NCBI GenBank assembly: GCA_951812925.1
Contig: OX638368.1
Span: 127,185,309-127,249,308, forward strand
Direction of reading: 5' to 3'
DNA from: Calliopum simillimum
Taxonomy: Eukaryota > Arthropoda > Insecta > Diptera > Lauxaniidae
DNA: 64,000 bases
The notes under the pieces were generated by a model. The model saw nothing but the letters and a program-made list of their open reading frames with translations, did not search any database and had not been told where the DNA came from. This document shows, piece by piece, positions 23,563 through 36,211 of this stretch (positions are counted from its first letter, which is position 1; each line of letters opens with the position of its first letter). The position numbers and the translations under genes are program-made.

Positions 23563-24439
23563 CAGTGATGAAACATTTAAAAAATTACATTGTACTGAAA
23601 TGTTTCTAAGTAATGTAATTTTTTTAGGTATTTTTGTATTGTACTTATAATTATTAAGTTTTTTTTTTATAGTAATAAATAGTTAAAAGTAAATGTTAAA
23701 CCCATAAAGTCGAACAAAAGACCAAAGAACAAAAGAAAAAGGTACAAAAAAAAAAAAAACTAAGAAATATGAGTTTTAAAGGTTTTCCTCTTAAGGAATT
23801 TTCTTACTTTAATTGTTTTTAATTCCGTTTGGTTTTTGAGGTATTTTGTTATCGTTTCCTTTACAATTGTACCAAAAAAAAACAACAAAAATAAAAACAA
23901 TAAAAAACAACACTTTTGTTTAACTTAACAGACAAAGTGAGCGTTAAGAAAACAAATCGAGGAAAAGTTGAAAAAATGGTAAGGAAAAAAAGGAGTAAAT
24001 TTGTAACTACGGTTGGCCATATTTATTGCTTTTTCAACCACTACGCTTTATTTTGCCGCCAGCAAAAAAGATTTACTGTTTGTAACATTTTTTTTGTAGG
24101 TGCTGCTGCTGCTCAGATGCTTCGTTTTAAACATTTTTTTTTTGTGGTCTACACTTTAGTTGCAATTGTTTAACAGCTCATAAATTTAACAACATCTTGC
24201 CAAATTTTTGCAATTTCCAGTGCATGGGGCCAGTTCATCATCAGCAGTTTAATGAACTGACTTCAGTATATAGATTCACATGACTCTTTTTAAATTTATC
24301 TATTATGTTTATTTTGGTTAAAGAAATTAGAAATATAATAAAATTTTATTATTAACAAAGTTTAGCTTATTCTGTTCTTAGCTAAGAAACTTTAAACTAA
24401 CTATACATTCGCTAGTAATTTAAGTTTTGCGGAGGCTAA
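23563..24439. other. AT-rich intergenic DNA
   Basis: Poly-A/T stretches. The open frame at 23916-24173 has no family features. Nothing recognised. Confidence 0.5.
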
Positions 24440-25860
24440 GCTGCACGCCACCAGATGTGTCGAGAAAACCCTCCTTTCTTGTTTTTTCTAGAGGGGGGCG
24501 GGGTAAAATGACCTTATTTAATCACAGATATCCCATAAATCTGTCAGGGTTGTTGCCAGCTGCCGTCATTGTAGATGGTGACTGTACGGATGATTGCAAA
24601 GCTTTAGCTGATCCTGTGGATGGTCTAACACGTCGTCGTGGAAGTTCATCTGCTTGTAGTGGCACATGCTCCTGCTGTGCGGTGATCAGTTTTTCTTTTT
24701 TTTTAAATACTCTTGGCAACACAATCTCAGCGGTACTCCATCCATGCTGCTGTTAGTGCTAATTCAATGTTGGGTCCACTTTGTGGTTCAAATGTTTATT
24801 AGGTAGTATTGATGAATCATTTGGTCTAATAAATTGACCCACCGCCCACCGACTTCAACAATTTTTTTACCTTCTTTATCCCATCGTTTAGCTGTGTCTT
24901 CTTCTCCAATTTCAATAAAGTTAGATCCCAAATTCACAACCTTATTGTCATACCAACGTGTCTAAATTGCGCCTCCATCTGCACTAATGCATTAATCAGA
25001 TGTACCTCAACCGCGCTTTGCCAATGTTTTGTCATCTGAGAACAAAAGTTTTGCAAATTTATTTATGTGTATAGTTTCAGCCGTGTTTATTTTCTTTTGT
25101 TTCAGTATTTGGAACAATTGGAATGATGTGAAGTAATTATCGAAATAGACTTTGTGCCCAACTGCATTACTTAGGATTTGTTCAGTAAGATGCAGCACGA
25201 CGGCTCAACAAAAGCCAATTTCTTTTACCACTGCCGCTCTTTCCGCACAAAAAAAAAAAAAAAAAAAAAATTGTTTTATGCCCCAACGACACGATTTTTC
25301 TTCGAAGTATTGCTTTGTCGCAAACTTTCCTTTAAATGGGATGATTTTCTCATCAACGCATAAGTTTTCCTCCAGAGGAAGTTCAGATAAACGCTTATGA
25401 ACTTGCTCAATTACTGACCGTACTTTGTATAAGCGATCATTACATTCAGCTGGCCGAGCGTTATTATCCACTACAGCAAATTACTCCGAATTGCAAGGAA
25501 TCTTCTCATAGTGGTGTTCTCGGTGCAAAAATTTAATTCCAATTGTTTTATCATAGAACATTGGAACCCGAGAAAATTTTAGCGCACCCATCATAACGTG
25601 GTGCACAAAAACCACTATTATCTCATCTACAGTGACTGGTTTGCAGTTCGGAATAGATTTCTGTTGCATATATTGGTTGGTGAAATGATTCGCTTTCACA
25701 TAAAAATCATCAGGAAAATATATTTTAAGAAAGGAATAGAGACTGCCAACTTTCAGCTCGGTACTTTCGCAAGTTCATTTAAAATTGATAAGTTTTCTCC
25801 TAATAATGTCCTTCTAAGCCGTATATAGCAGCCGTTCTTCCCTTATACTTGGTGATTCTT
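24440..25860 (-). pseudogene. piggyBac-like transposase relic
   Basis: Read on the minus strand, the segments follow the order of a piggyBac (PGBD) transposase. First comes PDDFYVKANHFTNQYMQQK...VTVDEIIVVFV...MGALKFSRVPMFYD (25699-25481 and just upstream). Next is LYKVRSVIEQVHKRLSELPLEENLCVDEKIIPFKGK (about 25430-25300, first catalytic Asp), then HLTEQILSNAVGHKVYFDNYFTSFQL (25190-25110, second Asp). After that come NLGSNFIEIGEEDTAKRWDKEGKKI and DQMI (about 24935-24800), and a basic/serine tail near 24700-24560. The frame is broken several times. A run of about 20 A (25251-25270) interrupts the block after RWGIK. No flanking TTAA ends were found. Confidence 0.82.
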
Positions 25861-27491
25861 CGGATATCAGGTTGAAATCATTAACACCAAAAGCTTCAAG
25901 TTCTTCAGATTATCCACTTTTCTATCACATCTTCTTTTATAAAGGTAGTAAAGCAAATATTTTGTTTCATTCGTGTTTCTATCAGCTCTTATACTCTATT
26001 GAAACAAGGTTCAAAGGACGCGTGGATTTAATTTTAAGAAGTCTTCACAGTCTTGACCATCATTTTGCAGAAGGTGAAAAGATTTTATTTTTTTTTTAAA
26101 AACTCATTAAACTTAAATTTGAAACAAAAATTTTAACACGCAACTTAAGCAAAAATTTCTTTCCAACTAATCCTTATTAAGTGAGTCAAATAGAATTCAC
26201 CAAATGCAAGAAATAAAACTTTGAAAGAAGTCGACTTCTTTTTTCCTTTATTTTGAGAACTTAGTGAAAAGATAAATTTTTTTTGAAGCAAACTTTTTGG
26301 CACAATGACAGATCAAAATTGTGTAAGTCAGCATAAAGTAGGAATTATCATCGCACTTGCATCAATACACAGAGGCACACACACACACACTGAAACACAC
26401 ATGCACAAACTAAAACATACTGAAAAACTTATCTGCGTTTACTGGTGCTGCTGCTGCTGCCGTTCTTGTTTCACTTTATACATTGAGTTATATCTTCATT
26501 CCTTCATATTGCTGCTTTTAGTTTTCTTTCAATTCTCTTTGCGTATCATTCTGCTCAAGCTTTTGTTTGTTTTTCTCGTTCTCATCATTGCCAATTGTAT
26601 GTTTTATTATTTGCACAGCAAAACTTTTTCTATGCCTTCAACAACGACCGCATGGTGGCATCGCGGTCAATGTAACAAATTTATGGGAATGCTGGCCAGT
26701 TGAATGCTCGTTTTGGTAGCAGTGCAATGGCCAAGTTAGCAAAAATTTTGTTCTTTTATTTTTTTGTGTAGTTGGCTTGTTTGACGACACTTGGCTAATT
26801 GTCTGCGGCAACCAATGGGAAATTAAGTTTTTGTTTTCTATAAGCGTCTAAGATGCGCGTATACACATTAGGGTGCAAAATAATGGGAAAATCAAAAGTT
26901 ATTGAAGACCTCGAAAAATATGGGCTGCCTGCGGTTTTGATGAAGGTCTAATCGAAAGAAATCTGTGTTTTTTGACAGTTTTTTGAACTTATCTAAGAAA
27001 TCACGAAACTATTGGCAGTAATTCATTCGAAATATTTTAAAAGAGTTAATTTCCTGCATTGCTTGATTTTTTTTCAGTGCTCTTCAGTGAGAAGTTTGAA
27101 TGAAAAAATTCATCTAAAAATATGAATCGTTTATTTTGAAAGTGGGTCATAATAATCGGCTATATGACCCATATCACTTTTTCAAATATATATTAACAAT
27201 TTCACACTATCAAGTAACTTTTTTGTGTAAACAAGAGTCAATTTAATTGATCACTAACAGAATACCAGCCAAATCATATTATGACATTACTTTTGTCTCT
27301 ATAAGAATTTCAAAATTTAGTAGGTATGAAAATAAAAAAAAATATTAAATGCAAGGTAAAATTTTCGATCAAAAATGCGCCGAACTAAATTTGAACGCAG
27401 AGGTATGGTTTCTTTGGCAAATATTCATAAAATTGAATGAGCTTTCACAAAAGGGGGAAGCTGAGGTCAGTTTCCAAATCGGCTCACCCTA
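25861..27491. other. Intergenic DNA with simple repeats
   Basis: (CA) run near 26380-26390 and (GCT) run near 26443-26460. No gene seen. The segment 26870-27485 begins AGGGTG and ends CACCCT, too short to prove an element. Confidence 0.5.
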
Positions 27492-28480
27492 GTATGTATG
27501 TATTTTCCTTAAACTCCTAGGAGGAGCATAGGGCCAATATGAAACGTTTCCATTTGTTGCGATCCCTTGCGATGACTTTGATTTCTTGCCACGACTTTCT
27601 CGATTCTTGTATTTCCTTTTCCAGCGAGCTTTCCCAGTTGGTTTTGGATCTACTACGTGCTCTACTGCCTTGTGGATTTTACTCAAGAGCCTGGTTACAA
27701 ACTTCGCTGTGTGGTTTTCGGAGAGTGTGACCAATCCATCCCCATTTGTGCAGCTTGACCTCATTTGCTATAGCCCTTTGATTGCCTTTTTGATGTAGCT
27801 CGGCATTTGATATAGTGCGAGGCCACCAAATCTTTAGTATACGCCTTAAGCATTTGTTGACGAATACTTGCAGCTTGTTCGTTAGTTGTTCAGTAACAAG
27901 CCATGTTTCGCACCCATATAGCAAAACCGATTTCACATTCGAATTAAAAATGCGCACTCTCGTTTTGGTGGATATAACGGATGAAGACCATATTTTGTTC
28001 AGTTGAGCAAGCGCGCCTTTTGCTTTTGCTATTCTTGAGTTGATATCCTCTTTTGCTCCACCATCCATGGAGATAATGCTGCCTAAATACGTGAAGCTAT
28101 CGACGCTTTCGATGTCATCACTGCCAGCTCTAAACGTGATGTAATTCCTGTTTGCGTTTGGCTTCATGTTTTTAGTCTTGGATACGTTGATTTTTAGGCT
28201 GGTCTTTTGTGATTCCAAGACAAGGTCTTCAATTTGGCTTTGCATATCTAAGTGTTTGGACGACAAGATGCAAATGTTATCAGCATAGTCGAGATCTTCT
28301 AGATGTTCGGTAAAGTTCCATTGAATACCCCTTTTGGCCTTATTAAGAGCTTTATATAGGATACCGTCAAGAACGATAAGGAAGAGAGATGGTGATAGTA
28401 AACACCCCTGCCGTACGTCTAAACTAGTGGTGAATGTCGGTGACAATAACCCGCTGTGTAACACACTGCACTTACAGCCT
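27492..28480 (-). mobile_element. RTE/CR1-related LINE, copy 2, 5'-truncated
   Basis: Reverse-oriented relative of 12206-13055, including the same GGAGCATAGGGCC/CTCCTAGGAG 3' end and a CATA/TATG tail at 27492-27503. It extends further 5' than copy 1 and abuts the mariner remnant at about 28480-28500. Confidence 0.88.
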
Positions 28481-28503
28481 TCCGGATGTAATGAATAAAA
28501 CAC
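27517..28503 (-). pseudogene. Reverse transcriptase fragment, dead copy
   Basis: The frame runs from about 28480 (the ATG at 28503 is chance, in neighbouring DNA) to TAG at 27517-27519, in phase throughout. It shows LDVRQGCLLSPSLFLIVLDG, then LDYADNICILSS, in which the second catalytic Asp is Asn, then SFTYLGSIIS and LLYGCETWLVTEQL. A Trp codon is changed to TAA at 27679-27681, about 54 codons before the original stop. Both changes make the copy inactive. It is very similar to copy 1 over the shared part, apart from scattered substitutions. Confidence 0.88.
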
Positions 28504-29180
28504 AATTTTTTGGGTCTAAATCGATTTTATTACTCAAAATAGTCTCCTTCAAGATCGATTCCAGCGCTGTTCTAACGTTTCGATACCTTTCTTGTAGAAC
28601 TAATTGTATTTGTTCTGAAAAAAAAAAACCAAAGTTTCGGCAATTTCTTTTTTTGAGCCACATTTCTTTTCTTGGAGCATTTTTTTGAGGCCTGCAAAAA
28701 GCCAGTTGTCCCTAACAACAAGATCTGAAGAAATCTGTGGATGAAAAAACTTCTTAGTGCAGAGTCCGCATAATACGTTTCAGGTCACGCTTTTGTTTCA
28801 ACGGTGTTTTTTCCCATCAAAAAGCAATGAGGGTTATTGTGAATCAATATTTCCGGGGAAAATTTATTTCCTTGGGAAAAAATTTTTTTTTTCCAGTAAA
28901 ATGTAAAAAGTTTTCAAAAATTTTTGGTTCCGACATCCAACGGGGAGCCCTTGGAAACACGAAAAAACGGAAAAAAAATTTTAAGTTTTGTTTGCCAAAT
29001 CCAAGGGGCCCTTTGGTGAAAAAATTTGTTTCCTCTAAAATGTCGTAAAAAGTCATGAAACGCGAAGGAAATACAAAAAAAAAAAAAAATTTAAATTTGC
29101 TGCTTCCGACATCCAACGTCGTACCCGAAAGAACTAATGAAGCACAAAGACGAGCCATACGTGAAAACCCACACATGTAG
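28496..29180 (-). pseudogene. Second mariner-type remnant with internal duplication
   Basis: On the minus strand the frame ending at TAA 28530-28532 reads DLEGDYFE, a C-terminus common in mariner transposases, but the frame is lost just upstream, consistent with a small deletion. No catalytic motif is readable. Bases 28900-28960 and 29035-29120 are imperfect repeats sharing 'ttccgacatccaac', suggesting a rearranged, non-autonomous element. Poly-A/T tracts abound. Confidence 0.5.
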
Positions 29181-29274
29181 ATATCTAACCGTTTTGGGCA
29201 CTCATTTTTCTCAGTTTATTAAGAACCAGACAGTAGTCTGGTCATATGTTTTTTAACAAAAATGTCAAAACTCA

Positions 29275-29725
29275 AAATTTGCTTTAATTTCTAAAATTTA
29301 ATTTTTACTAGATTCGGCCAATGGTCAAATTTTAACCATTAATGTATTAAATAATGTTGGTGCTTTTTGGATAGTTTTAGTACTTTTTTTGCTATTTGGT
29401 ACAAAATAGAAAAGCTCATTTATCAAACCTGGTACAATGACAAATGTGAAACGAAAAGAAAACAAAAAACATTAAGTCAGGGTCAGTCAGCTTTTTGTCT
29501 TTCTCTTTTTACTATATCCTCTTTTCAGCTCCGTGTGACTGCGTATTTTGTCGTTGCTAATATTGAAAGAATTTCGTTTAATTTTACCTGGCTCAATGGC
29601 AAAATATTGCAATGATTTTAACTTTGTGCACACTTACACACAAATACCTTTCTAATGGTGTAAAATTCAAAGTCGTGCTCCATTTCTAACATAGTAAAAA
29701 AGGTAGGACAAATTTTTGTCTTGCT
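29275..29725 (-). repeat. Dispersed repeat, inverted partner of 3178-3600
   Basis: See 3178-3600. The match runs through ctccatttctaacata at the right end to the 'tagattcg' area at the left. Family not recognised. Confidence 0.75.
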
Positions 29726-31627
29726 TAATGTATAGATATTGAACAAAACATGAATTGGCGTACTTAGCTCGAACTTTGTTTATAAATTTTTTGCTTATAC
29801 GGTACGTACCACTTACTCTTATTGCAATTAGTCAACTTTTAATCTAAAGAACGGAACGTGGAACATACTGCGACGCCTATTATTTATATTTGAAGTTGTA
29901 AGCTATCTAACACTATTGTAAAACTTCTTTCAACCCTTGTTTGTTGCTCGAGAGAATCCTCTCTTAAATTTCGAGAAATACTTCAAATCCATAAGTATGG
30001 GATTCTTAATTTTTGGTCTATATGGGTTATGGCATGCCCTTCGACCAATATGTGCCCACATTTTACGTAAGTCCATTAAATTAAATATTTTTATTGCATT
30101 GCCAACTTCAGTGAAATAACTTTTCTTTACGCCAAGTATTTAAAAAGAAGAAAAACACAAAAAAACTCTAGTTGAAAGCTTTTAGTGGCACCGATTTTGT
30201 CAACATTAAACATCTTAACGCCTCATCAAACCACGACGTGCAACATAAACTTTTCTTTCCGCAATTCATTGCTGCAACAAATGAATATGAAAATGCAATG
30301 GTTTGGTCTGGTCACTTGTACGCGGGCTGGTGACATTCATTTTCAACCATCTTTATAAGTTGCACTACCAACCAACCAACCAACTTCATTATTGAATTCA
30401 AAACAAAATTGCAACCAGAAGCACGTACACGCAATGAAATTATTTACTGTGAATCATTGAAAATATACAAAAGCAACAACAACAACAATACCAGAAAATG
30501 CAACTGCATCCCAAGAAAATGCGGCAAAGGCAAATTTGTTGGGGAAAAGGACCGAGTCAAATCACTTACACGACGTAAAGTCCTTTCATTCTGGGGACAA
30601 TACAAAATAAGTTGCATACTTTTGCGCGCCATTTGATGATTTTGCAACTTAATGTTGTTGCTGTTGCGCTGCGCTAGCTGCATCTTACAGACGGCAAAGT
30701 TGTTGATGACGATGATGATGTTGGTGGTAGTGGTGTTGCTACTACTGCTGCCGATGATGATTTTGATGGCCGCACAAATGACGATGTGAATGTTGAAAGC
30801 GGCGTTAAAAGCACGAATAAACTTTAAATTTGCAGTTTTTTATTTTTCATCTTCATTGTGGCCACTTGCGTAGGACACTTCGCCCGCTTGTCACGCAAAT
30901 AAATCAGTTTGAATGAGTTTTACGAGCTGCAAGAGTTGCCATAGCAAGCAACTTTATTTTTTTAGTTTTTATTTTTATTAAAATGTAAAAGAAATTCAAT
31001 TGCAAAGTCGTCTTAAGAAGGATTAAAAAGTAGCAAGAAGTATATTAATAGTACGCGCGTTGAACCTTGAAGTTGCAAAAACCACTACTTGAAGTCTCTA
31101 TTTGAGCGAATAAAATGTACAGTACGAAAATTTCTCTTCAACAGACTGACGTAAGTAGTTATAATAAAATTCATTATTGGGAAAAAATTATGTAAAAGGC
31201 AAAAATGTGACTTAAGTTATGCAAAACTCTGCATTAAATTTACAGGAAGAAGTTTAAAGCAAAATGAATTTAACAAGTGCTGCAAGGGTAATTAGAAATT
31301 TGGATTGAGCAAAAATTTCAAAATTTATTCGCATTGTGTAGTACATTGGTTCATGAATGTTCCACCAAAGAAATATTGAGAAATGTCGAGAATGTTGTGC
31401 TGCCATTTGGCCATACTCGTAGATGTTTTCGCTGCAAAATGCTATATGTAAGGGGCTGTACATTAGATAGTATTGATTCCCATTCAAAAAAAAGTTCGCT
31501 GTACGCCCTCAATTTTGAATGCTTATCGGTTTTGATTTTTAAGGAAAAACTTTTTTTTTCGACCTCTAAATAAGCACCTACTTTAATGATATTTTCGTGT
31601 AGCTCCGCCATTCATTCATGAAAAACA
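29726..31627. other. Intergenic DNA, host-like
   Basis: CAA-rich (30475-30490) and GAT/GTT-rich (30695-30760) trinucleotide patches. No family features in any open frame, and no RNA gene seen. Confidence 0.5.
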
Positions 31628-31769
31628 GGATGTTCCATAACGAAAATCGCCCCCTAAAACTATGCAGTATTCTTTTTTTTAAATTAATTTCATACTGTTT
31701 GAAATGTCAAATATTAAAAAAAAGAATATTGCATAGTTTAGGGGGGCGATTTTCGTTTTTACAACATCC
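31628..31769. mobile_element. Short hairpin MITE, arms about 53 bp
   Basis: 31628-31680 and 31717-31769 are inverted copies sharing ACGAAAATCGCCCCC and GTATTCTTTTTTTT-type text, with a spacer of about 36 bp. Confidence 0.8.
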
Positions 31770-31836
31770 AATTGTGTATCGATTGTAACAGTGAAATTAT
31801 AACGTTACTGACTACTGTCTGGCAGTAAGTCGATTG

Positions 31837-32070
31837 TGAAGAAGAGCTAACGATAGTGTAACGATCTAGTGACTTGCGATGCATGGAGAGGCCCGGGTTC
31901 AAATCCTCCATTCGGTGATTTTCAATTCCAATGTTCAACATAATCGAGGTATAAAATAATAAAAAAATAAATAATAAAAAAATTTTCATCCACATTGAGA
32001 TTTGAACGCGGAACACATTGCTCAAAAATATATAACAAACTCTTTAGCACATACGACTATGGAACCTTTT
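31837..32070. repeat. Two tRNA-derived SINE-like heads facing each other
   Basis: Plus strand 31845-31915 has ACGATCTAGTGACT (A-box-like) and GGGTTCAAATCC (B box). Minus strand 32065-31990 has TGTGCTAAAGAG and GTTCAAATC. Between them is an A/T-rich tail-like stretch. The plus-strand head resembles that at 42284-42365. Neither folds into a good tRNA, so no tRNA gene is called. Confidence 0.5.
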
Positions 32071-32130
32071 GACATTTTTGTTTAGAATTTGAATTTCAAA
32101 TTTAATATGAGGAAATTTATTAATAAAAAA

Positions 32131-32215
32131 AAAAATTGACCTTTTGCTGGTCCGAATGTAATGCATAAGGAGAAAATTTAGCTTTTCTTGGTCCGATTGT
32201 AATGCATGAGTAGAC
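32131..32215 (+). repeat. Short tandem duplication, about 43 bp
   Basis: 'ttggtccgattgtaatgcat' and a near copy with 'ctggtccgaatgtaatgcat' lie in direct order. Confidence 0.6.
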
Positions 32216-35200
32216 AATTGGTTACGTCCAATGACAACCAATGTTAAACGTAAACAGAACTTTATATGTGATGGGACCAGAATTTGGACTAGTCGGTTTC
32301 TCCCATGGAGTAGTTCACAAACTAATTTTGGAATCGTCCGTAGGCATGCAGTGAAATTTTCAAACCTCATCCATTGATGTTAAAGCATTCTACATAAATA
32401 TTGTTTTAATCTATTAAACGCCAGTTTTAAAGTTCTAAAGTGGACTGAAATTTCGAAAATACGTTGTTTTTGGGTATGTAGCCACAAATTTTTGAACACT
32501 TTCTTTCTTCTAGTATATAGCTTCAACTTTATTGAAGATAAGAAAACAAAATCCCAAACGGTTTACGCGATATAGTGGTAGCAAAAAATATTTTTTAAGC
32601 CAAACAAATAGGGGTTTGCTAGCAACAACAGGTACTTTCCGAAACAGTATTCAAAATGTTGTTTGATTCGATGGCCTCAAATTACGCACGGTGTAATTGC
32701 TCATAACTTTTAACATTTCTTAACCTCAGCATGAACTAGACCATGTTCTAAGACCTACAAGTTATTTTTTGAATTTTTCAAAACAGGAAATTTGCCTAAA
32801 CTTTTCACAAAGCTTACAAAAATGGTCCATGACTAAGACATTTCTTAATCGATTTTCATTTTCTGACATATTTTGAAAAGGCAGTGAATTAGATTATTAC
32901 TTATATATATCCAAAATTACTATTTTTACTATTTTTTTTAGTACTAGGATCCTTTGCCAACTTTTTAGATTTTCCTAAATATTAGTTCTAGAAAGCAGAC
33001 AAAATTATCTTTCATATGAAACTAATACAATGATGGTATCTTTACCAAAAATGTTTTGAAAATGAAAATTGGCTAAAAAATTTCCAAGATATTAACACTC
33101 CTTCACATAGAGTGCTTGTCACAATTTACCGATGTTCCACATTTTGCATCCTTCCAAAATCATGAATTTTTAATGGTATTTAACTGACTATGTTTTGAAA
33201 CATCTGAAACATTTCGCTGAAAACTCGATACGATTTAAAGTAAAATCCCAAACAAATAAATAAATGCAATGTCCGATAAAAGTTGCACAAATATCAAACA
33301 AAAACTGCAAGTTGACTTCATGCAATAGACGATGATAAAAACATTACTTGGCTGCTTTATTGTGTGAATGTCAAAAGAAGAAATGAAAATGTAGCATATA
33401 AACAGGCGCGTTACACCAAAGAAAGATAAATACGACACCATTGCAACCATTGCAACAACACAAAAGCAACAGTGCGCGCGTTAGGTATAATGCAGCTGGT
33501 CGATGGCAACACTAAGCAAAAACAACAAAAACCAAAAAGGAAAAATACAACATAACAGTATTATGTAGTACTACTACTGCTACTATCTATCGCTTCCTTG
33601 TGATTTCCGGCATGTCTTTATATTTGTGTCTTTGACTTTTAAAGTCGACTTTATTGGCTTGTCCACTTTTAAGTGTGCATGTGTGTCTGTGTGTGTGTTC
33701 TATTGGCTACTATGACAGCATGTAAGAAGCAGGATAACAATGGCAACAACAACAACAGTAAAATTTATGCGCATTTTTTTGTGAATTTATTTTTGAAAAT
33801 CACAGGAAGTTGCAGTTTTTGTGTGTGCGGCGGGCAAAGAACTTAAAGGAGTCAAAACTTATTGTCATTGTAAAAAGTTTGCTGTGCATTTGATTTTTTT
33901 CTTTTTCTTTTTAGTTTGCGTTAAGCTTTTTGTTAGTATTTTCTATTTATTTTGAATTTTTAGCTCAGAATTAAATTTCCTTTTCTTTGGTATTTGAAGT
34001 GCATTAGATTTTTGTTTCATATACAACGAAATCGTATTAAGTCCTTAGCATCAAGTAAAGTGCGAGCTTAACAACATTTCTAATGCGAAATGTATTTTAA
34101 AAGCTTTAAACTTGATTTAGAAGTTTGATACTTTGATAGTTGAAATCTATAAAGTATTATAGAAGACTCCAAGGCTATGTTTATGATCGAGAGTATTACT
34201 AGGTGTACAAATATGAAACCGGTAATGACATCTAGCGGTCGATAGTCGTATATGTATGAGCTTCCGAACCGTACCAAATGTCTTAGTTGTTCATTCTGTC
34301 ATCTGTCAACAATATTCAGTTCACAATTTGTCAAGTTTCATACAACAACGAATTTTTTCCGCTCGTAAAGATGTCGAATTTTGTGCCTGAAAACTCTCAT
34401 TTAAACTGTTGCTAGTGGTTACGCTGGCGAAAAGGCTACTTGCAATAGAGCGATTTGCATATTATCGCGCGATGCGAATACGCTCGTTCTAAAACACAGC
34501 CTAAAAGCTACTACATTTTTAATGTCTACAACGACATCTACTGAAAGTTTTTGAAAAGTTTAATTTAATCAAATTGTCATTTTAGATATATGAAAAATAA
34601 AAACTTTATGAGCACCAAAATCGGCTCAGTACTTAAGGAACTACAAGACCGCAAATATTTGGCTTATCTGCAGCGTCATCTATTGAATATTTTTTTAAAC
34701 GATTCAATAGTTGAGTTGTTCTCCGTAATAATCTAGTAAAATTATATCTCATCTTCAAAATCAGAATGGTTCTTTCAGAATTATTGATTTAGAGCAGGTT
34801 TTTAACTGGGATACCCCAATAAATATAACAAGCTACAATATAAAGCGCTGTCCATAAAACTTAGACGCTCCTAGAGAATTTTAACACGCGTCACCCTTTT
34901 TTAATTTAGTTTCTTTTTTAATCAAGCTACTGTTACTAAGGGGGGGGGGGGATTTCTGAACAATTTAAGTCAATTTTAGTATCAAGAGGTTTATGAACAG
35001 CCTTAAACTTCTGATATGTTGCATCCCAGACTGGTATTAAGTATTTTGATTGCAGTGCACAAATAACTGATTTATTGACCTTTGAACCCAGATATCTTTA
35101 AAGGAAGATTCAAAGTCTTAAATATGAATTTCAAAAACAAAAGACGTGCAAAAATTCAGCCTTCTAACTAAGGTTTTCTATTTTCTTGATGGCCTAATGC

Positions 35201-35257
35201 GGAACAGGAAAAAAAAAAAAACATTTTAACAGACGGGACAAAAGTAATATTTCACAA
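32216..35257. other. Long intergenic stretch, nothing coding
   Basis: Includes CAA-rich host-like DNA (33480-33770) and a run of 12 G at 34940-34951, unusual in this AT-rich context. No gene or mobile element was recognised. Confidence 0.5.
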
Positions 35258-35710
35258 TATATGATCTAAGATCTGTCCCTTTATGATCTTTGGTCTATAA
35301 TCTATGCCCTATGATATGTTTTTTATGGTCTATAGTCCTTAATATATGGTCTGTGATCTATCCTTCATGGTCTATGGTTCATTTTCTATGGTCTATGATC
35401 TGTCTTTTATGGTCTATGATCCATAGTATATAGTCTATAAGCTGTCGTTCATAATCTGTGGACTACGATCTGTCCTCTACGGTCTAAAGTTCACAATCTT
35501 TTCTCTATGATATGCCCTTTATAGTCTATGTTCCACAATCTATGATATGTCTTTAATGGTCAATGGTCTATAATCAATGGCTTAAAATCTGTCTTTCATG
35601 GTCGAAAGTCCATAATCTATGGTCTGTCCATATTCTATTGATCTGTCTTTTGTGATCTTTTGTCCATAATCTGTCCTTTATAGTATATGGTCCATAAAAT
35701 TTAGCGGATA
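35258..35710. repeat. Degenerate minisatellite of TATGGTC/ATGATCTGTC units
   Basis: About 450 bp are built from variants of ATGGTCTATGATCTGTCTTT with irregular spacing of about 20-35 bp. Units are heavily diverged and non-coding. Confidence 0.8.
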
Positions 35711-35958
35711 TAGAATAAAATAAAAAAAAAAATCACACCAACGCGCGTTATCCAAGATATTCCGGGTCGTTATTGAGTTCGGGCCTAGAGAGCAAAATAC
35801 AGCACTGACCCACAAAACTCAGCACGGTTGGTCACCCTGTTTTAACTTTAATTGTGATGTTCAATCCTTATAGGACCGACCATAAATTATGTTTTATTTT
35901 TGACAACTTAGACCAAAAAAAAAAAAAACTCATTTTCATAGACATTATATCGCCACTA

Positions 35959-36209
35959 TACAAGTGAAAAGCACTAAGTCAGTTTTTTCCAGTTTTGAGT
36001 TATTTGGTGTTTCTGGCTTAAAATATTATAGTCTTTTATTTGATAAGATACATTTATCCATATCTCTGTTAAAAAGTGGTAATTTCCATCATAAAAGTAA
36101 AAGCAAAACAACGGTTTCCATTAAAAAAAAAAAAAAAAAAAAAAACTTAATCTTTTGAACATCAAATATCTCAAAACTTGAAAAACTGACTTAGTACTTT
36201 TCACTTGTA
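35959..36209. mobile_element. 251 bp MITE with TA duplication
   Basis: Terminal inverted repeats begin TACAAGTGAAAAG and continue TAAGTCAGTTTTT over about 55 bp, flanked by TA on both sides (35957-35958 and 36210-36211). Contains poly-A of about 22. Size, ends and TA duplication suggest a Tc1/mariner-driven MITE. Confidence 0.82.
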
Positions 36210-36211
36210 TA

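Noticed and set aside
24427..24756. 109-codon plus-strand cysteine-rich frame
   Set aside because: It is the antisense shadow of the piggyBac-like C-terminal region.
26870..27485. Possible transposon bounded by AGGGTG and CACCCT
   Set aside because: The inverted match is only 7 bp, with no subterminal structure or target duplication.
32044..32370. 108-codon minus-strand frame
   Set aside because: Overlaps a SINE-like head and a 43 bp duplication, and has no recognisable domain.
34940..34951. Run of 12 G as a possible G-quadruplex
   Set aside because: A single homopolymer run without further G blocks; may also be length-miscalled.
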